From assembly GCF_003020125.1 (NCBI RefSeq), contig NZ_PYFW01000004.1, forward strand, positions 124,001-188,000: a stretch of 64,000 bases of DNA, written 5' to 3'. Made by a program: the position numbers and the translations under genes. Position 1 is the stretch's first letter. Every line of letters begins with the position of its first letter. The stretch is from Bradyrhizobium sp. MOS003. GTDB lineage: Bacteria > Pseudomonadota > Alphaproteobacteria > Rhizobiales > Xanthobacteraceae. Positions 61,333 to 64,000 of this stretch are shown here, in pieces. The notes beneath the pieces were generated by a model that worked only from the letters and a program-made list of their open reading frames with translations, was not told the DNA's origin and searched no databases.

Positions 61333-63366
61333 ATGACTTTCCACTCGATCTACGCCCACGGATTTGCGCGCGTGGCGGCTTGCGTCACCACGTCCCATGT
61401 CGCCGATCCCTCGGCCAACGCGAAGGCTGTGTTGGCGGCGGCCGGTGCCTGCCATGAGCAGTCGGTAGCGGTCGCCGTGTTTCCCGAGCTGTGCCTGTCC
61501 GGCTATGCGATCGAGGATCTGGTCAAGCAGGACCCGCTGCTCGATGCGGTCGAGCGCGGCCTCGTAGGCCTCGTCGAGGCTTCCGCGGGACTGATGCCGG
61601 TCCTGATCGTTGGCGCGCCGCTGCGCTTTGGCCATCGCATCTATAACTGCGCCGTCGTCATTCATCGCGGCAACGTTCTTGGCGTGGTGCCGAAGTCTTA
61701 CCTGCCGACCTACCGCGAATTCTACGAGGGCCGGCATTTCGCCTCCGGCGCCGGCGTGGCCGGAGAGACGATCGCATTCGGCGGGTTGCACGCGCCGTTC
61801 GGCGTCGACCTCCTGTTCTCCGCCGACGATGTTCCTGGTCTCACCATCGGTGTCGAGATCTGCGAGGACATGTGGATTCCGGTGACGCCGTCTGCCGAGC
61901 TCGCGCTTGCGGGCGCCAGCGTGCTGGTCAATCTCTCGGGCAGCCCGATTACGATCGGCCGGGCGCGATCGCGCGCGTTGCTGTGCCAATCGACATCGGC
62001 GCGTTGCCTTGCTGCGTACGTCTATTCCGCCGCTGGCGCCGGGGAATCGACCACGGATCTCGCCTGGGATGGCCAGACCTCGATCTATGAGAACGGCGTG
62101 CTGCTGGCCGAGGGCGAGCGCTTCCGCCAGGGCGGCCAGATCACTTATGCCGACGTCGATCTCGACCTGCTCAGGCAGGAACGTGCCGCGATGGGCACGT
62201 TCGATGACAACCGCCGCCAGCGCGAGGCGTTTTTCCGTAAGGTGACATTCGCGCTGAAGCCGCCCGCCGCCGACATCGGCTTCCTGCGCAAGGTCGAGCG
62301 CTTTCCGTTCGTGCCGAGCGACGAAAGCCTGCTCGAGCAGGATTGCTACGAGGCCTACAACATCCAGGTCGCCGGCCTCGTGCAGCGCATGCGCGCCACC
62401 GGCACCAAGCGCGTCGTGATCGGTGTCTCGGGCGGGCTCGATTCAACCCACGCCTTGATCGTCGCCGCCAAGGCGGTCGACCTGCTTGGCCTGCCGCGTG
62501 AGAACATCCTGGCCTACACTATGCCGGGCTTTGCCACCGGCAGCGAGAGCAAGACCCATGCATTGGCGCTGATGCAGGCGTTGCAGACGAGCTGGCAGGA
62601 GCTCGACATCCGCACCACCGCGACGCAGATGCTGAAGGACATCGGTCATCCCTTCGGCAGGGGCGAGAAGGTTTACGACGTCACCTTCGAGAACGTGCAG
62701 GCCGGCCTGCGCACGGATTATCTGTTCCGGCTCGCCAACCATCGCGGCGGCATCGTCATCGGCACCGGCGATCTCTCCGAACTCGCGCTCGGCTGGTGCA
62801 CCTATGGTGTCGGCGACCAGATGGCACATTACAACGTTAATGCCGGCGTGCCGAAGACGCTGATCCAGCATCTGATCCGCTGGGTGATCGCATCGAAGCA
62901 GTTCAGCAGCGACGTCAACCGCACGCTTGGCTCGATCCTGGTCGCCGAAATCTCGCCCGAGCTGGTGCCGGTGGAACCCGGCCAGAGGCCGCAGAGCACC
63001 GAGGCGTCCGTTGGCCCGTACGAGTTGCAGGATTTCAACCTGTTCTACACGCTGCGTTTCGGCATGCGTCCGTCAAAGATCGCCTTCATGGCGCAGCACG
63101 CCTGGAAGGACGTCGCCAAGGGCGAGTGGCCGCCGGCATTTCCGAACGACCGGCGCAAGGCCTACGATCTCAACGAGATCCGCAGCTGGCTCGAGGTATT
63201 CCTGCGCCGCTTCTTCGCCTTCAGCCAGTTCAAGCGCTCCGCGATGCCGAACGGCCCGAAGGTCTCGGCGGGCGGCTCGCTGTCGCCGCGCGGCGACTGG
63301 CGCGCGCCGTCGGATTCGAGCGCGGTGGCCTGGCTCGAGGATCTCGAGCGGAACGTGCCGCACTGA
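61333..63366 (+). CDS. nadE: Glutamine-dependent NAD+ synthase
   Basis: 677 aa, the long two-domain form. The N-terminal nitrilase-type glutaminase has Glu in VFPELCLSGYAIEDL, Lys in VPKSYLPTYREFYEGRHFAS and Cys in VEICEDMWIPVTPS. The C-terminal NAD synthetase has the PP-loop VIGVSGGLDSTHALIVAAKA and STEASVGPYELQDFNLFYTL near the end. It makes NAD from deamido-NAD using glutamine, completing the salvage started by PncA upstream. Start MTFHSIYAHGFARVAACVTT. Confidence 0.96.
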   Translation: MTFHSIYAHGFARVAACVTTSHVADPSANAKAVLAAAGACHEQSVAVAVFPELCLSGYAIEDLVKQDPLLDAVERGLVGLVEASAGLMPVLIVGAPLRFGHRIYNCAVVIHRGNVLGVVPKSYLPTYREFYEGRHFASGAGVAGETIAFGGLHAPFGVDLLFSADDVPGLTIGVEICEDMWIPVTPSAELALAGASVLVNLSGSPITIGRARSRALLCQSTSARCLAAYVYSAAGAGESTTDLAWDGQTSIYENGVLLAEGERFRQGGQITYADVDLDLLRQERAAMGTFDDNRRQREAFFRKVTFALKPPAADIGFLRKVERFPFVPSDESLLEQDCYEAYNIQVAGLVQRMRATGTKRVVIGVSGGLDSTHALIVAAKAVDLLGLPRENILAYTMPGFATGSESKTHALALMQALQTSWQELDIRTTATQMLKDIGHPFGRGEKVYDVTFENVQAGLRTDYLFRLANHRGGIVIGTGDLSELALGWCTYGVGDQMAHYNVNAGVPKTLIQHLIRWVIASKQFSSDVNRTLGSILVAEISPELVPVEPGQRPQSTEASVGPYELQDFNLFYTLRFGMRPSKIAFMAQHAWKDVAKGEWPPAFPNDRRKAYDLNEIRSWLEVFLRRFFAFSQFKRSAMPNGPKVSAGGSLSPRGDWRAPSDSSAVAWLEDLERNVPH

Positions 63367-63395
63367 TCGGGGCGGATTGTTGGGGAGATGATCGG

Positions 63396-63788
63396 ATGTC
63401 GGCCGGGGATGGGGCGAAAGCGGAGGAGGCCAGGGTCGTCAACGGCCTCTACATCTTCGACATCGAAATGCGCGACGGCAAGCGCGGGCAGGCGAGGGGC
63501 GTCGTCGTGCTCTGCAACGGACGCATCATGGGCGGCGACAGCTATTTCTACTACACCGGCAGCTACACCTTCCGGAACGGCAAGTGGCGCGGCGACATGA
63601 CCGTCAACCAGCACACCGAAGCAGTCGGCCGAACGCTGGCGTTCGGTGGCAGGGAGGTCACCTGCGGTTTCTCGGGTGACTATTCCGCCGGGGGCGCCGA
63701 GATCGAAGGCATGGCGCTGGTCGGCAAGACCAGCGTGACGTTCACTGCCCGGCTCACGTTGAAGGACCCGATGGTGAGCGCGGCCTGA
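63396..63788 (+). CDS. GrlR family regulatory-like protein
   Basis: 130 aa from MSAGDGAKAEEARVVNGLYI. Sequence pattern of the GrlR beta-barrel family: NGLYIFDIEMRDGKRGQARG, VVVLCNGRIMGGDSYFYYTG and SYTFRNGKWRGDMTVNQHTE, with AVGRTLAFGGREVTCGFSGD. In enteropathogens GrlR represses type III secretion by binding GrlA, but no secretion genes are here, so this is a family-level name only. It begins 30 bases after nadE in the same direction, likely cotranscribed. Confidence 0.85.
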   Translation: MSAGDGAKAEEARVVNGLYIFDIEMRDGKRGQARGVVVLCNGRIMGGDSYFYYTGSYTFRNGKWRGDMTVNQHTEAVGRTLAFGGREVTCGFSGDYSAGGAEIEGMALVGKTSVTFTARLTLKDPMVSAA

Positions 63789-63868
63789 TCGCCCCTCGTT
63801 CCGCTCAGGAACAATCGCATCGACAGAGCGTTCGCGTCTGTTGTTGCGAATTGTCGAGGAGAGAGACC

Positions 63869-64000
63869 ATGCGTAAACACTTGATGTTATCGACCGCTGC
63901 CGTTGGACTTATGCTCGCATCCGGATTGGCCTACGCCCAGGCGCCCGGCGAGCGCAGCGAGCCGAAACGAACCGAGGAACCGGCGAAGGGTGCTGCGCCC
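63869..64000 (+). CDS. Secreted protein, 5' part only (cut by window edge)
   Basis: GAGGAGAGAGACC precedes ATG 63869. MRKHLMLSTAAVGLMLASGL with AYAQ is a clear signal peptide, followed by a charged, Pro/Glu/Lys-rich start of the mature protein (APGERSEPKRTEEPAKGAAP). It runs off the right edge. The layout matches rhizobial DUF1236-type secreted proteins, but only 44 residues are visible so the family is a guess. Confidence 0.6.
   Translation, partial: MRKHLMLSTAAVGLMLASGLAYAQAPGERSEPKRTEEPAKGAAP

Overview
The window reads as a chromosomal segment of a Bradyrhizobium-type alphaproteobacterium. Reasons: high GC with long antisense shadow ORFs; a phosphatidylcholine synthase (Pcs); an NdvC-like GH17 beta-glucan enzyme; a NasT/NasS nitrate-sensing pair beside a NirA-type nitrite reductase; IalB-, DUF2147- and LTXXQ-type secreted proteins; and several intergenic palindromic repeat families of the kind seen in Rhizobiales. 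No tRNA, rRNA, IS element, phage gene or CRISPR array was seen. Most of the window is ordinary core or lineage chromosome.

Layout. 0-9.3 kb, envelope and amino sugars: a cut-off secreted protein, a membrane-anchored GH17 enzyme that appears to start at ATT, a coiled-coil/Pro-Ala-rich membrane protein, glmU, glmS and a DUF502 membrane protein. 9.3-12.3 kb: two NAD(P) dehydrogenases and an orphan zinc-ribbon protein. 12.3-19.5 kb, genome maintenance: recG (minus), sdhE-mfd (plus, 4-nt overlap), a cold-shock gene with terminator, and two small genes. 19.5-25.7 kb: a degenerate GGDEF-like protein, a degenerate AMP-binding protein coupled to a YejA-like peptide-binding protein, an IalB-like protein and hspQ. 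25.7-32.8 kb: AEC carrier, UbiH-like hydroxylase, pcs-terC, quinone oxidoreductase, and an ArgD-like aminotransferase with an elaborate leader. 33-36.2 kb: an unknown protein, a merR-carboxymuconolactone decarboxylase pair with a clear MerR operator, and rimO.

36.3-41.8 kb is the most interesting region. nasT-nasS is followed by a sigma54-like promoter, a leader RNA with two hairpins carrying A-N-N-G-N-N hexaloops (the ANTAR/NasT target), and then nirA and an unusual NADPH reductase in which an RnfB-type four-cysteine Fe-S domain replaces flavodoxin. The leader also carries long-range complementarity to the nirA translation start. The likely circuit is NasS sensing nitrate, releasing NasT, and NasT acting on this leader to switch on nitrite assimilation.

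42-49.5 kb: small membrane protein, the pxpACB 5-oxoprolinase genes opposite an RraA-like aldolase and a cupin, secreted proteins, a PheC-like periplasmic dehydratase and a DUF1993 protein. 49.5-55.7 kb: a sugar-type ABC transporter (binding protein, two permeases, ATPase) ending in a 2-hydroxyacid dehydrogenase. 55.7-64 kb: LTXXQ protein, single-domain response regulator, small proteins, glucokinase, then pncA, a PhaC-like hydrolase, nadE, a GrlR-like protein and a cut-off secreted protein.
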